DNA of 64,000 nucleotides, from contig URJB01000001.1 in NCBI GenBank assembly GCA_900548145.1, positions 248,001 to 312,000 of the forward strand. The letters run 5' to 3'. The notes under the pieces are model-generated. The model did no database searches. It had not been told where the DNA came from and worked only from the letters and a program-made list of their open reading frames with translations. Positions 32,938 to 41,850 of this stretch are shown in pieces. Source of the DNA: an uncultured Eubacteriales bacterium. Its GTDB lineage: Bacteria; Bacillota; Clostridia; Christensenellales; Aristaeellaceae. Both the position numbers and the translations under genes were made by a program. Position 1 is the stretch's first letter. Each line of letters opens with the position of its first letter.

Positions 32938-34068
32938 ATGCAGTTTCGGGATCTGCACCGTCAGTATGAACGGCTCAAGCCGGAGATGGACGCCGCCATT
33001 GCCGGGGTATTGGAGGATGCGCATTATATTTCCGGGCTGCAGGTCAAGGCGTTGGAGGAAAGTCTGGCACAATACGCTGGGGCGAAGCATTGCATTTCCT
33101 GCGCCAACGGCACCGACGCGCTGAGTCTGATCCTTCACGCTTGGGGCGTCGGCCCGGGAGACGCGGTGTTCGTATCTGACTTCACGTTCTTTTCTTCCGC
33201 CGAGTGCCCCGCCTGCGAAGGGGCCACGCCCATTTTCGTGGACGTGCGGGAGGACACCTTCAACATGGATCCCGACTGTCTGGAGCGCTGCATTCAGGCC
33301 GTACAGGAACAGGGCCAGCTGAAACCCAAAGCCATAGTGGCGGTGGATATTTTCGGCCTTCCCGCCGATTTTGACTGCATCGAAGCCATTGCCCAAAAAT
33401 ACGATCTGCTGCTTCTGGAAGACGGTGCGCAGGCGTTTGGCGGCAGTCTGAACGGCAAAATGGCGTGCAGCTTCGGCGATGCGTCCATCACCAGCTTTTT
33501 CCCGGCCAAGCCGCTGGGCTGCTACGGCGACGGCGGAGCAGTTTTCACAGACAATAACGAGTTGGCCGCGCTGATCCGTTCGCTGGCCGTTCATGGCAAA
33601 GGCACGGAAAAGTACGACAACGTGCGTCTGGGGCGCAATTCCCGGCTGGACACTCTGCAGGCCGCCATCCTGCAGGTCAAACTGGAGGCTTTCCAGCGCT
33701 TTGAGCTTCACGACATTGAAGCAGCCGCAGTTTACTATACCCACCGTTTCGGGGATAAAGTGCGCACGCCTTTCATTCCCGAGGGATATACCTCCGCATG
33801 GGCGCAGTATTCCATCCTGCTGCGGGACGCCGAGGAACGCAGCAGGGTCATGGCCGTTCTGAAGGGGCAGGAGATCCCCGCCATGATCTACTATCCCCGG
33901 GGGATGCACCAGCAGACGGCCTTTGCATCCATCCACGATCAGCAGGTCTGCGACTGTGCCGTCAGCGCCGATCTTTGCAGCCGGGTGCTCGCCCTGCCGC
34001 TTTCGCCCTACATTACCCGCGAAGAGCAGGATCAGGTTGTCGATGCAATTTTGAAAGAAGTCCAGTAA
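32938..34068 (+). CDS. DegT/DnrJ/EryC1/StrS aminotransferase, WbpE-like
   Basis: 376 residues. It has the PLP-dependent sugar aminotransferase blocks: AGAKHCISCANGTDALSLIL, LEDGAQAFGG, and SFFPAKPLGCYGDGGAVF with the PLP lysine. Residues RLGRNSRLDTLQAAIL near 230 are also typical. In this cluster it fits WbpE, which transfers an amino group from glutamate to the 3-keto sugar made by WbpB. It starts 14 bases after the dehydrogenase, following AAGGAGGGGG. Confidence 0.88.
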   Translation: MQFRDLHRQYERLKPEMDAAIAGVLEDAHYISGLQVKALEESLAQYAGAKHCISCANGTDALSLILHAWGVGPGDAVFVSDFTFFSSAECPACEGATPIFVDVREDTFNMDPDCLERCIQAVQEQGQLKPKAIVAVDIFGLPADFDCIEAIAQKYDLLLLEDGAQAFGGSLNGKMACSFGDASITSFFPAKPLGCYGDGGAVFTDNNELAALIRSLAVHGKGTEKYDNVRLGRNSRLDTLQAAILQVKLEAFQRFELHDIEAAAVYYTHRFGDKVRTPFIPEGYTSAWAQYSILLRDAEERSRVMAVLKGQEIPAMIYYPRGMHQQTAFASIHDQQVCDCAVSADLCSRVLALPLSPYITREEQDQVVDAILKEVQ

Positions 34069-34069
34069 A

Positions 34070-34105
34070 ATGCAGCCCCGGAGCTCGAAGGCTTCGGGGC
34101 TGCAT
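34070..34105. terminator. Bidirectional terminator after the aminotransferase
   Basis: ATGCAGCCCCGGAGC pairs with the complementary GGCTTCGGGGCTGCAT end of the element, followed by TTATTTTT. It ends the plus-strand cluster and abuts the stop of the convergent gene at 34106. Confidence 0.8.
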
Positions 34106-34624
34106 TTATTTTTGAGCCAAAATAACATAAAGTGCGTCATATAAGGCGATAGACGCTTCTTTTTTCAATTTTAATACCATGGAGGGATTGTTGGCATCGT
34201 TAAAATAGATTTTAACACCCTCTACATCGGTATTAAAAGTGGTGTTTCTTGGAGCCATGTTAGAGCCAGCGATGGCTCCAGCGTTTCCGCCGACGATCCC
34301 CCCGATAGCAGCCGCAGCTAAACCGCCATCGGTAGTTGTGGTAGAGCTTACTTTTGTAACCAGTTCGCAGGAAACAATAGTATCGAAAGCATAAGAGCGT
34401 TCATCGATAATCAGCTTTTTCTTTTCAGTACATAAATCCACAAAATGCTCTCTTTTATCAGAAATCACTTTCGAATTGTCGTAGCCGAACTTTTTCAACC
34501 AAGCTCTATGAGCGACTTTCTTTTCTTCCCACTCCTGTTCTTCTTTCTTCGCCTGTTTGAAAGCAGCAACGAACAGAAATACAAACAATCCAACGAACAC
34601 AATGACAAGAATCAACAAACCCAT
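34106..34624 (-). CDS. Small membrane protein with glycine-rich segment, unknown
   Basis: 172 residues. I do not recognise it. One N-terminal membrane helix (MGLLILVIVFVGLFVFLFVA), a charged helical stretch rich in K and E, a beta-like region with CELVTKVSSTTTT, then a glycine-zipper-like segment AAAAIGGIVGGNAGAIAGSN, and a final domain. The gene and its flank are much more AT-rich than the neighbours, and it splits the aminotransferase from the acetyltransferase of the same pathway. This suggests acquisition by transfer. Confidence 0.7.
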   Translation of the reverse strand: MGLLILVIVFVGLFVFLFVAAFKQAKKEEQEWEEKKVAHRAWLKKFGYDNSKVISDKREHFVDLCTEKKKLIIDERSYAFDTIVSCELVTKVSSTTTTDGGLAAAAIGGIVGGNAGAIAGSNMAPRNTTFNTDVEGVKIYFNDANNPSMVLKLKKEASIALYDALYVILAQK

Positions 34625-34929
34625 GTGAAGAACCTTCTTTCGATTTAAGAACTATCTCTATTTTTTATACACCCCTCGTTTGGCTATGTCAACGTACCTT
34701 TATGATGGCCAAGAGAATTTGAAGCATTACATTCCCCATCAAATGGAGTATAAATGAGAATATCTGACTGATGGTCAAAATTTGTCCCTTATCTCTTTTT
34801 TTCACAGGAGTGGCAGCCAATCAAAAGTTTCCGACATTCTCGAAGTTTTTTCAACGATACGAATGAAGCAATGTGCTTACTCTCATTGTTTTATAATCGT
34901 AAGCATATTTTATTTGTAGAAAAAATTTC
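34625..34929. other. AT-rich intergenic stretch, no gene seen
   Basis: 305 bases with clearly lower G+C than the surroundings. No open frame with a ribosome binding site, no tRNA and no inverted termini were found. It belongs with the unusual gene at 34106-34624. Confidence 0.5.
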
Positions 34930-35499
34930 TTATTTTTCGTCTTTAAGCGCGTCGTTATCCCATTCACGGCCGCATTCCGGGCAGATTTTCTTCCCGTGCA
35001 GACGTGCGCCGCATTCGCACACCCAGTCCACCTGCCGGGCCGGAACGCCCAGCATCAGCGCGTGAGGCGGCACGTCCGTGGTCACGACGGCCCCCGCGCC
35101 GATCATGGCCCACGCCCCCACGGTGTGGCCGCACACGATGGTGGCGTTGGCCCCGATGGACGCACCCTCGCAGATACGCGTCTGTTTGTAGGCGGCATGT
35201 CCCTTGGGATATTTGGCCCGAGGGGTCAGGTCGTTGGTGAAAACGCAGGACGGGCCGCAGAAAACATGATCCTCCAGAATCACGCCCTCGTAAAGCGAAA
35301 CGTTGTTCTGCAGCTTGCAGCCGTCGCCCACGATCACATTGTTGGAGATATTCACATTCTGCCCCAGCGAGCAGTTTTCGCCGATACGGCAGCCGGATTG
35401 CAGATGGCAGAAATGCCATACCTTCGTTCCCTTGCCAACAATCACATCTTCATCCACATAGCTGCTGGGATGAACGAAATACCCTCGCTCCTGTTCCAT
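34930..35499 (-). CDS. N-acetyltransferase with left-handed beta helix, WbpD-like
   Basis: 189 residues. It is built of hexapeptide repeats (KVWHFCHLQSGCRIGENC, GQNVNISNNVIVGDGCKLQN, ASIGANATIVCGHTVG), characteristic of WbpD/WlbB, which acetylate the 3-amino group of UDP-GlcNAc3N uronic acid. The C-terminus adds a zinc ribbon (CECGARL and CPECGREW), also seen in this subgroup. The ATG at 35499 gives the expected N-terminus FVHPSSYVDE. It is on the opposite strand, separated from the other pathway genes by an AT-rich insertion. Confidence 0.85.
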   Translation of the reverse strand: MEQERGYFVHPSSYVDEDVIVGKGTKVWHFCHLQSGCRIGENCSLGQNVNISNNVIVGDGCKLQNNVSLYEGVILEDHVFCGPSCVFTNDLTPRAKYPKGHAAYKQTRICEGASIGANATIVCGHTVGAWAMIGAGAVVTTDVPPHALMLGVPARQVDWVCECGARLHGKKICPECGREWDNDALKDEK

Positions 35500-35530
35500 G
35501 CCTGCTTCCCCCCTTGCGTATGCTGGCTTT

Positions 35531-35559
35531 ATTGTAGAGCGCCGCCGCCGCCTTGTCAA
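35531..35559 (-). promoter_or_regulatory. Sigma-A promoter of the WbpD-like gene
   Basis: On the minus strand TTGACA (35559-35554), 17 bases, TACAAT (35536-35531). The spacer is almost pure G and C and forms part of a hairpin (GCGCCGCC 35539-35546 with GGCGGCGC 35561-35568). Confidence 0.68.
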
Positions 35560-35564
35560 TGGCG

Positions 35565-35599
35565 GCGCGTTCTGGTTTTTGAGGAAAGGGAGCGGATGT
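35565..35599 (+). repeat. Short dispersed repeat, copy 1
   Basis: GCGCGTTCTGGTTTTTGAGG plus 15 further bases ending GGAGCGGATGT closely matches 45359-45394. Both follow a hairpin and contain AGGAAAGG then ATG. In this copy the ATG opens only a 13-codon frame. Confidence 0.5.
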
Positions 35600-35678
35600 G
35601 GGACGAGCAAATCGTCGCCTTCGTCAAGGGAAACTGAAGCCAGGGGGAAGCGGCGCCCCTCGGCCATTTGCCTCGGAG

Positions 35679-35717
35679 AACAGAAGAAGCCACATGCCGT
35701 TACGCATTGTGGCTCCT
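35679..35717 (-). terminator. Possible terminator of the catabolic operon
   Basis: On the minus strand AGCCACAATGC and GCATGTGGCT form a stem with one bulge, followed by TCTTCT. It lies 80 bases after the last gene of the operon. The T-run is weak. Confidence 0.35.
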
Positions 35718-35797
35718 CCATAGGCTACGCAAGGTTATTGATTTAGCAAGCTGTTAAAGCTTGTGAGCGTTCCTTCGTTCTTCCCTTTGCCTCTTGC

Positions 35798-36862
35798 TTA
35801 CAACGTTTCGATCACTTTATCGTGGGAAGAACGATAAATCTGTTCAATCACCTTGATAATATTCAGCTGGCGCTCCAAATAATCCGGATCGTCCGCCAAT
35901 TTTCCCGTTTCGTGCAGCTCGTAATAAGAATCCATAAGCGGCTCATGATCATCAAAGTCTTCGGTGGGCACCAGATAGCTTTCCTCAAATCCCAGATAAT
36001 TGAGCTTTTGCCCGCCTTCTACCGCCTGATAGGGGGAATAGACGACCAATTCATGAGAAAGCATATTCAGATACAGAATTCCGCGTGTTCCGTACAAGGT
36101 TGCCTGATACACAGAACCGTTTTTATCGGCTGCGGTGCACCAATTGGAACGCATGGTACCTATGCAGCCGTTTTCAAATCTGAGTACCGCTGCGGCGCTG
36201 TCCTCCACCGTGCTGTGAATGGGGCTGCCATCCAGCGCAGTCCGTTCGGGAATCAGGCAGTCCACCATACCGCCGACCCGCTGTATACGGCCCACCAGAT
36301 ATGCCAGAATGCCCAGGGGATAAATCCCCAGATCCGCCAGAACTCCCCACTCGGCATCCGCCTTATTGAAAAACCACGGCGCATGCAGCGGGCCCTGATG
36401 AGAGAAAATGGCGTCGCAGCTGGTGACCCGTCCGATTGCGCCATCGGAAATCAGCTTCTTTGCCTTACGGAAAACCGGGTAAAGCTCATACGGCATCAGC
36501 ATACACAGTTTTCCGGTGCGTTTTGCGGTTTCCAGCACCTTTTGTGCGTCTGCGGAAGAAGTGGCAAACGGCTTTTCTACGATTACGTTTTTCCCGGCCT
36601 CCATGCACTGAATGGCGATGGACGCATGGCTGGGGTGATAGGTGGTCACAATCACCGTATCGATTTTCGCAATAGCCAGCAGGGACTCCAGGCTGTTTTC
36701 CGCCTGCGCTCCCAGCTCCTTCGCCGTGCGCTGGCACACCTCAGGATTGCGATCATAAACCGCGTCGATCTGGAACTTTTCTTTTCTATGACTGATGGCA
36801 TACAAATACCGGATATGGGCAATATCACCGCAGCCAACCACGGCCATTGAGATGGATTTCAT
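35798..36862 (-). CDS. Gfo/Idh/MocA family oxidoreductase
   Basis: 354 residues. The N-terminal Rossmann motif is MAVVGCGDIAHIRYL; VEKPFATSSADAQKVL has the conserved EKP lysine, and GVLADLGIYPLGILAYL the C-terminal domain signature. It would oxidise or reduce a sugar or polyol with NAD(P). It is the last gene of the seven-gene operon, six bases after an isomerase-type gene with AGGAGG upstream. A Gfo/Idh/MocA enzyme together with TIM-barrel isomerases is the pattern of keto-sugar pathways, including oxidative cleavage of glycosides. Confidence 0.88.
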   Translation of the reverse strand: MKSISMAVVGCGDIAHIRYLYAISHRKEKFQIDAVYDRNPEVCQRTAKELGAQAENSLESLLAIAKIDTVIVTTYHPSHASIAIQCMEAGKNVIVEKPFATSSADAQKVLETAKRTGKLCMLMPYELYPVFRKAKKLISDGAIGRVTSCDAIFSHQGPLHAPWFFNKADAEWGVLADLGIYPLGILAYLVGRIQRVGGMVDCLIPERTALDGSPIHSTVEDSAAAVLRFENGCIGTMRSNWCTAADKNGSVYQATLYGTRGILYLNMLSHELVVYSPYQAVEGGQKLNYLGFEESYLVPTEDFDDHEPLMDSYYELHETGKLADDPDYLERQLNIIKVIEQIYRSSHDKVIETL

Positions 36863-36868
36863 AACTAT

Positions 36869-37699
36869 TTACCTCCTGCTTTTGATCTGATGACAGAGTA
36901 CACGAATCGCCCGGCGCATTTCTTCCGTCGCGTCCTTTTGAGGGGAAAGGTAAGGCCACATAAACTCCAAAGCCACAGGACCGTCATAGTGATGCTTTTC
37001 AAACAGGTTCATCAGGCGGGGAATATCCAAATACCGATCCTGCGTCTCACCGTCCACCGCTTCGCAGATTTTGACATGGGCATTTTTGGCGAAGGGGATC
37101 AGCGGTTCGATTTCAGCAAAGGCGTCGTCGCCAATGACTGGAGTCATATCATTCAGGAAGGTTTTGTAATTGAACACATCCGGGCAGGTAAACAAGCGTG
37201 GAGAACGAAGCTGCGTCATGAGCCTGATAATTTCCTCCGCAGCAAGGCAGACGTTGTTGTGGTTTTCCAGCACCAGATCCACATCCAGCTTTTCCGCCTC
37301 ATCGGTCAGAAGGCGCATTCCTTCATAAACCCATTCGAGCTGTGTGTGGTAGGGCGCTTCGTTTTCCATCCACCCCGTAAAGATCCGGACATTTCGTACG
37401 CCCAGCGATTTAGCCAGTCTCATCCATTCCCTGACTTTTTCCACGTCCTCCAGCCGACGCTTTTCAGTCATGCGGCACAGGCTATGCTCGATGGAAAGGC
37501 ACGTTACCTCGACGCCCTGTTTTTCCGCCTGATCGTAAAATTTCTGGTACGTTTCCGCCGTGGGATTTTCAAAGTCAAAATCAACGATTTCGACTCCTTC
37601 TGCCCCTTCCTCGCGGATCAGGCGCAAAAAGGCTTCCGCACTCAGCTTTCCGCTCAGCAGCTGCTGATGTGCGCTCCAGGTGCTTACGCTTGCAATCAT
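36869..37699 (-). CDS. Sugar phosphate isomerase/epimerase-like TIM barrel (first)
   Basis: 276 residues. The AP-endonuclease-2-like barrel is shown by GAEGVEIVDFDFENP, the metal-binding VLENHNNVCLAAEEI (Glu near residue 150), FTCPDVFNYK, and the C-terminal GPVALEFMWPY glutamate. Related proteins isomerise keto sugars or eliminate aglycones from 3-keto glycosides. It overlaps the second barrel gene by ATGA. Exact substrate unknown. Confidence 0.83.
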   Translation of the reverse strand: MIASVSTWSAHQQLLSGKLSAEAFLRLIREEGAEGVEIVDFDFENPTAETYQKFYDQAEKQGVEVTCLSIEHSLCRMTEKRRLEDVEKVREWMRLAKSLGVRNVRIFTGWMENEAPYHTQLEWVYEGMRLLTDEAEKLDVDLVLENHNNVCLAAEEIIRLMTQLRSPRLFTCPDVFNYKTFLNDMTPVIGDDAFAEIEPLIPFAKNAHVKICEAVDGETQDRYLDIPRLMNLFEKHHYDGPVALEFMWPYLSPQKDATEEMRRAIRVLCHQIKSRR

Positions 37700-38640
37700 C
37701 TTTCACTCATCCTTCCTGAATAAACATTTTCTTCCCGCAAAACGCGGAGCATATAGTCACGGGCCCGACGTACTACCTTTTCCGGCTCTAACATCCCCCC
37801 CATTTCAAACGACAGGTACCCATCGAAGTTCACCTCCTTCAGCGCACGCACAAACCCATGCCAGTCGATGATTCCTTCTCCAGGCGGCAGAGTGTAGCAC
37901 AGCATTCCGTCCGTATCTCTCAGATGCACATGGCGGATCCGATTTCCCAGCTTATAGACGGACCAAGGAAGATATTCCCGCTGCACCATCTGCCATGCCG
38001 TATCAAAATTCGTACAGAAATGCTGATCCTGAATGACGTCCGCCGCGCGAAGAAAGCCATCCGTACTGCCGCAGATCACATTTGCGTGGCCCTCGAGGCA
38101 GAAGGTCATGCCTTCCGAAGCGCAAAGCTCCGTAACCCGCCGAAGAGAATCGACGTAATTATCCCACTCGCCGGAAGCATCGTAATGCTCCGGCAGCGAC
38201 ATACGGAGCTTGGGATCGTACAGCTCAACGCCGTTGACATTGGGGTGAAAGTAACAGGGGGGATAGGCAATGGGCGTTTTCAGCGCATTCGGCCAGTTCG
38301 AGACAATGTTGATTTTATCCGTGCCCAGCCCCTGAGCCACCCCGATCCCACGCCGGACTACCTCCAGCGCGGCCTGCTTGACGCTTTCTTCCCGCTCCGC
38401 CAGCCCCGTCACCAGCGATGCGTACAAGATAAATTCCGATACCTCCATGCCGCTCTCGGATACCTGCTTTGCAAGCGCCCGTACACGTTCCGGAGTATAA
38501 TAAGCGGATAGATCCTCCGGTTCGGCGGCAATCATTTCAACGCCGTCGAACTCCAACGCCGCCACCCGCCGGAGCGGTTCCTCATAGGGCGCACTATAGT
38601 GCGGATAAGTGAAGCAGCCAATTGCACATCCCAGTTTCAT
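37696..38640 (-). CDS. Sugar phosphate isomerase/epimerase-like TIM barrel (second)
   Basis: 314 residues, same superfamily as its neighbour but only distantly alike. Blocks include LEFDGVEMIAAEPED, the metal-site MTFCLEGHANVICGSTDGFL, CTNFDTAWQM, HVHLRDTDGM and LSFEMGGMLEPE. Two different barrels in one operon suggest successive steps or two activities (epimerisation and elimination). Its start overlaps the end of the large glycosidase-like gene and its end overlaps the next gene, both by ATGA. Confidence 0.83.
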   Translation of the reverse strand: MKLGCAIGCFTYPHYSAPYEEPLRRVAALEFDGVEMIAAEPEDLSAYYTPERVRALAKQVSESGMEVSEFILYASLVTGLAEREESVKQAALEVVRRGIGVAQGLGTDKINIVSNWPNALKTPIAYPPCYFHPNVNGVELYDPKLRMSLPEHYDASGEWDNYVDSLRRVTELCASEGMTFCLEGHANVICGSTDGFLRAADVIQDQHFCTNFDTAWQMVQREYLPWSVYKLGNRIRHVHLRDTDGMLCYTLPPGEGIIDWHGFVRALKEVNFDGYLSFEMGGMLEPEKVVRRARDYMLRVLREENVYSGRMSER

Positions 38641-40952
38641 TTTCTTCCTCCATTCAAAATCGCTTCCTGAATTTGGTCAAAATCCAGCGTGCCGAAACGC
38701 TCTGCCAAATAATCCAGATTATACAGCGCCTGAGCGTTGATCAGCCCATTCACCGTATCATTGTCATCCCCTTTGTTCTTGCAGGTAGCACCCGCAAATT
38801 CCCGGCTGGTCGTATCGCTCAGCCACAGAGACGTCAGGAAGCCCTCGCACTGTACGCCCATCATGGGATAGCCGTACGTTACCTGCGGCATGGAAAGTCC
38901 ATGGTGCATTCCCCTTGTCACAATCCGGCCAAGCACAGCCAGACGACGATCTCCGCAAAGCTCCGCGATCCGCAGCAGATCTGGAATAAATTCCACAAAC
39001 TCATCATCCACATAGCTGCATGCAGGGATGACATCGCAGCCCGTCCAGCCGGTGGTCTGAAACCCGTACTGACCCAGCAGCGTTTTTGCGTCAAAAGGAA
39101 TGTTCCACATATAGGTCCAGGAAGCCAGAATCCGGGCGGCGTCTCTGGCGCCCATCAGGAAAGCGTCTTCCCCGGTTTCCTCATATACCAGAAGCAATGT
39201 ACGCATTGCAAACATTACGCCTACCGCGTCAATCTTGATAGACTTTTTGTGAGTCGTATCGTTCAGACCGCCTACATAGCGCACTTCCGGCACATAATGT
39301 CTGAGAATGAAACGAGCGGCGCGGACAGACGCTTCCAGATAACGCTTATCGCCCGTCAAACGGTAAAAGGGGATCAAAATCTCCGCCGGGAACAGCGCGC
39401 CGGAGCCAATCTCCGTTTCGCTGCCGCCAAACCATTCCGGCGGCTGGGTCAACGGCTTGCCTGCCATCGTATAGCCGCGGCACCATGAGCCATTTTCATT
39501 CTGAAGCGTCAGCAATCGATCACAGAAGACCTTTACCGCCGTCAGCCAGTTGGAATGATTGTGCCCTGCTTTTTTCTCCTTTTCATAGCAAAGCAGAAGA
39601 TAGCGCATCGCCTCGCACATGGTGCGGCAGTAATTGCCGTCATTCTCCTTCAGCTTTTCCGCAATAGCCGAGAGGGCGCCCACTACCTGTTCGCCCAGAT
39701 ACCCCTCCAGTTCCTTGCGGGAATTGGTGTATTGATAGGGAAACAATACGCCGGTCCACCAGTAAACGAACTTCTCATGATCCACATCGTAGATACCGTT
39801 GGGCAGGCCGGACCGATCAATGCAATAGTCCACAAAGAAATCCAGCGTCTTCAGAGCGCGGCTTCTGTATTCCTCCCCGCAGCCATCCTCGGCTGCTGAA
39901 AGCATTGCAAAGCAGTTCAACGTCTGCGCACCGGAAAAGCCGTACTCCAGCAAATGATGCGTTCCGTAGCGCTGCCGGGGAGAAAAGTGGATAAAGAATC
40001 CGGCGGGATTCCCCGTGTGGTCAGGGAATTCACGGAAGCTGTTGAAAATCATTTCACGCCGTTCCCTGCGCGCGTCCTCCAAGGTAAAGGGCAATGGAAC
40101 GCGATCGTTCAAAAGCCGGTCCATCTGCCAGGACGTTACCTGCCACGAGGCGTCAGTCAGCGTATCCGCGCCGCCAAAAAGCAGGGAATAAGAAACCGCA
40201 AACGATTCTCCTTCCTTCATTTCCCGGTAGGCAGACCAGCCGGAGCCGTCTATATTGAGGCAGAAGGAATTTCGCTCACAAAAGGGATAATCCACATGCA
40301 GCGATACGCCGTTTCCACGGTGCATGGAGGGCGCAAAACCCATGGAGCCAATATCCGTGTCGTGAACAAAATGTCTTGCCTGAATTTGTTCCCGCGTAAT
40401 GCTGCAATCCCTCACAGGCTTATCGTTGCGCAGAAGCGCCAGAAAGGCCTTGCCGGCGGGGAGATAGCAGAGTACAGACAGCCCGGGATTTCGATCGTCC
40501 TTATAATCCTGCTGGAAGGTCTCCTGATAATCCTCCACCCCGTCGTCATCCGTATCGTTGCGACCGTAGAAGGCGCCGGGAATCACGAAACGGTAATCGT
40601 CAAAGGAAACGGCATTTCTTTCAACGCAGTCAAAATCCGTAGAGACCCGTATCTGAGCCGGCCGACGGCAGCGAATGACGGAAAAACGTCGTTCCACGGT
40701 CACGCAGTTTTCTTCCACTCGCCACAGGTCGCATAGTTCATATTCGTTGCCATTTCGTGCGCGAATCAAGGCGTTGGCGAGACAGGTTCCGTCTTTCTGC
40801 TCTTCTACCTGATCATAGCGCACTTTGTCCGTGCTGCCGTTCAAATGAGAAACCCATACGGGAAAATCAAGAAAAACCTCCATGCCGGATGGCTTCAAAA
40901 GACGGACGCTGTGTTTTTCCTGCCGAACCGGAAAGGTCAGTTCAAGCTCCAT
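38637..40952 (-). CDS. Large six-hairpin glycosidase-like protein of unknown specificity
   Basis: 771 residues, no signal peptide, so cytoplasmic. An N-terminal beta-rich half (to about residue 290) precedes an alpha-helical half with toroid-like repeats: NGSWCRGYTMAGKPLTQPPE, LIPFYRLTGDKRYLEASVRAA, LLVYEETGEDAFLMGARDAA. This layout is typical of (alpha/alpha)6 barrel glycosidases or lyases, but I cannot assign a GH family. Acidic candidates include the DTDDDGVEDY and GGSETEIGSG stretches. It is fourth in the operon, right after the permeases, as expected for an enzyme acting on the imported glycoside. Confidence 0.6.
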   Translation of the reverse strand: MELELTFPVRQEKHSVRLLKPSGMEVFLDFPVWVSHLNGSTDKVRYDQVEEQKDGTCLANALIRARNGNEYELCDLWRVEENCVTVERRFSVIRCRRPAQIRVSTDFDCVERNAVSFDDYRFVIPGAFYGRNDTDDDGVEDYQETFQQDYKDDRNPGLSVLCYLPAGKAFLALLRNDKPVRDCSITREQIQARHFVHDTDIGSMGFAPSMHRGNGVSLHVDYPFCERNSFCLNIDGSGWSAYREMKEGESFAVSYSLLFGGADTLTDASWQVTSWQMDRLLNDRVPLPFTLEDARRERREMIFNSFREFPDHTGNPAGFFIHFSPRQRYGTHHLLEYGFSGAQTLNCFAMLSAAEDGCGEEYRSRALKTLDFFVDYCIDRSGLPNGIYDVDHEKFVYWWTGVLFPYQYTNSRKELEGYLGEQVVGALSAIAEKLKENDGNYCRTMCEAMRYLLLCYEKEKKAGHNHSNWLTAVKVFCDRLLTLQNENGSWCRGYTMAGKPLTQPPEWFGGSETEIGSGALFPAEILIPFYRLTGDKRYLEASVRAARFILRHYVPEVRYVGGLNDTTHKKSIKIDAVGVMFAMRTLLLVYEETGEDAFLMGARDAARILASWTYMWNIPFDAKTLLGQYGFQTTGWTGCDVIPACSYVDDEFVEFIPDLLRIAELCGDRRLAVLGRIVTRGMHHGLSMPQVTYGYPMMGVQCEGFLTSLWLSDTTSREFAGATCKNKGDDNDTVNGLINAQALYNLDYLAERFGTLDFDQIQEAILNGGRK

Positions 40953-40967
40953 AAGAATCCCTCTCCT

Positions 40968-41837
40968 TTATTCCTTTACAGCGCCGTTGGTCAGGCCTGA
41001 AATAATATACCGTTGGAAGAAAAGCAGGAACAGCATCGGAATCACCGTAGCCACGACCCCAGCCGTCATCATCATGCCATAGTCAATGCCGAACTTTGTA
41101 CCAAATTCCGACACCGCCACGGTGATCACCTTGCTGCTGTCTGATTGAGTAAAAACCAAAGCGTACATAAACTCGTCCCAGCAGAGCAGGAAGGAAAGCG
41201 CCCCGACCGCTACGAAGCCCGGAAGCGCATTCGGCAGCGCGATGCGCACGTAAGCACCCAGCCAGCTGCATCCGTCAATCCGGGCGGCGTTCTCCAGATC
41301 CCGCGGAATGGAGCGGAAAAAGTTGCTCATGACCCAAATCACATAAACCAGAACAAAGTTGACATTGACCAGGATCAAGGAAGACAGATGATCCAGCATC
41401 CCCATTTTGCTGACCGCCACATAATAGGGAATCAGCAGTGCAATGGGCGGGAGCAGCTGGAAAAACAGCGCCGTAAACTGGAACATTTTACTGCCGCGGA
41501 ACTGAAGACGGGCAAAAGCATAGCTGGCCGATGCTCCCATCGCAATGCTGATCACCGTCGTCAATACCGCCAGGATCACGCTGTTTACCAGAGCGCGGCG
41601 AAATACAGCGGACTGGGCTGCAGCGTTGCGGTTAACGCCTTCAATTTGTTGACCGAACAGCACCATTTTATACCGGTCTACCGTAAAGTTGTCCGGCAGG
41701 ATCCGTTCGCTCTGCACCATTTGATTGCTGGGCGTTATGCTGGAAATCACCATCCATGCAATGGGAGCGAGACTCCAGATCACCAGCAGCACTGCGGCAA
41801 AATAGATAAAAATGCGGAAGGCTCTTTTTTTCAGCAT
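40968..41837 (-). CDS. Carbohydrate ABC transporter permease, MalG type
   Basis: 289 residues, six hydrophobic segments. The EAA-like loop is ENAARIDGCSWLGAYVRIALP near residue 190, and the C-terminus QRYIISGLTNGAVKE is typical of CUT1 MalG subunits. It starts 13 bases after the MalF-type gene with AAAGGAGG upstream. No ATPase gene is present in the operon. Confidence 0.9.
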   Translation of the reverse strand: MLKKRAFRIFIYFAAVLLVIWSLAPIAWMVISSITPSNQMVQSERILPDNFTVDRYKMVLFGQQIEGVNRNAAAQSAVFRRALVNSVILAVLTTVISIAMGASASYAFARLQFRGSKMFQFTALFFQLLPPIALLIPYYVAVSKMGMLDHLSSLILVNVNFVLVYVIWVMSNFFRSIPRDLENAARIDGCSWLGAYVRIALPNALPGFVAVGALSFLLCWDEFMYALVFTQSDSSKVITVAVSEFGTKFGIDYGMMMTAGVVATVIPMLFLLFFQRYIISGLTNGAVKE

Positions 41838-41850
41838 TTTGTTTCCTCCT

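Noticed and set aside
34106..34929. Insertion sequence or integron in the AT-rich patch
   Set aside because: No transposase or integrase motif, no terminal inverted repeats and no target duplication could be found.
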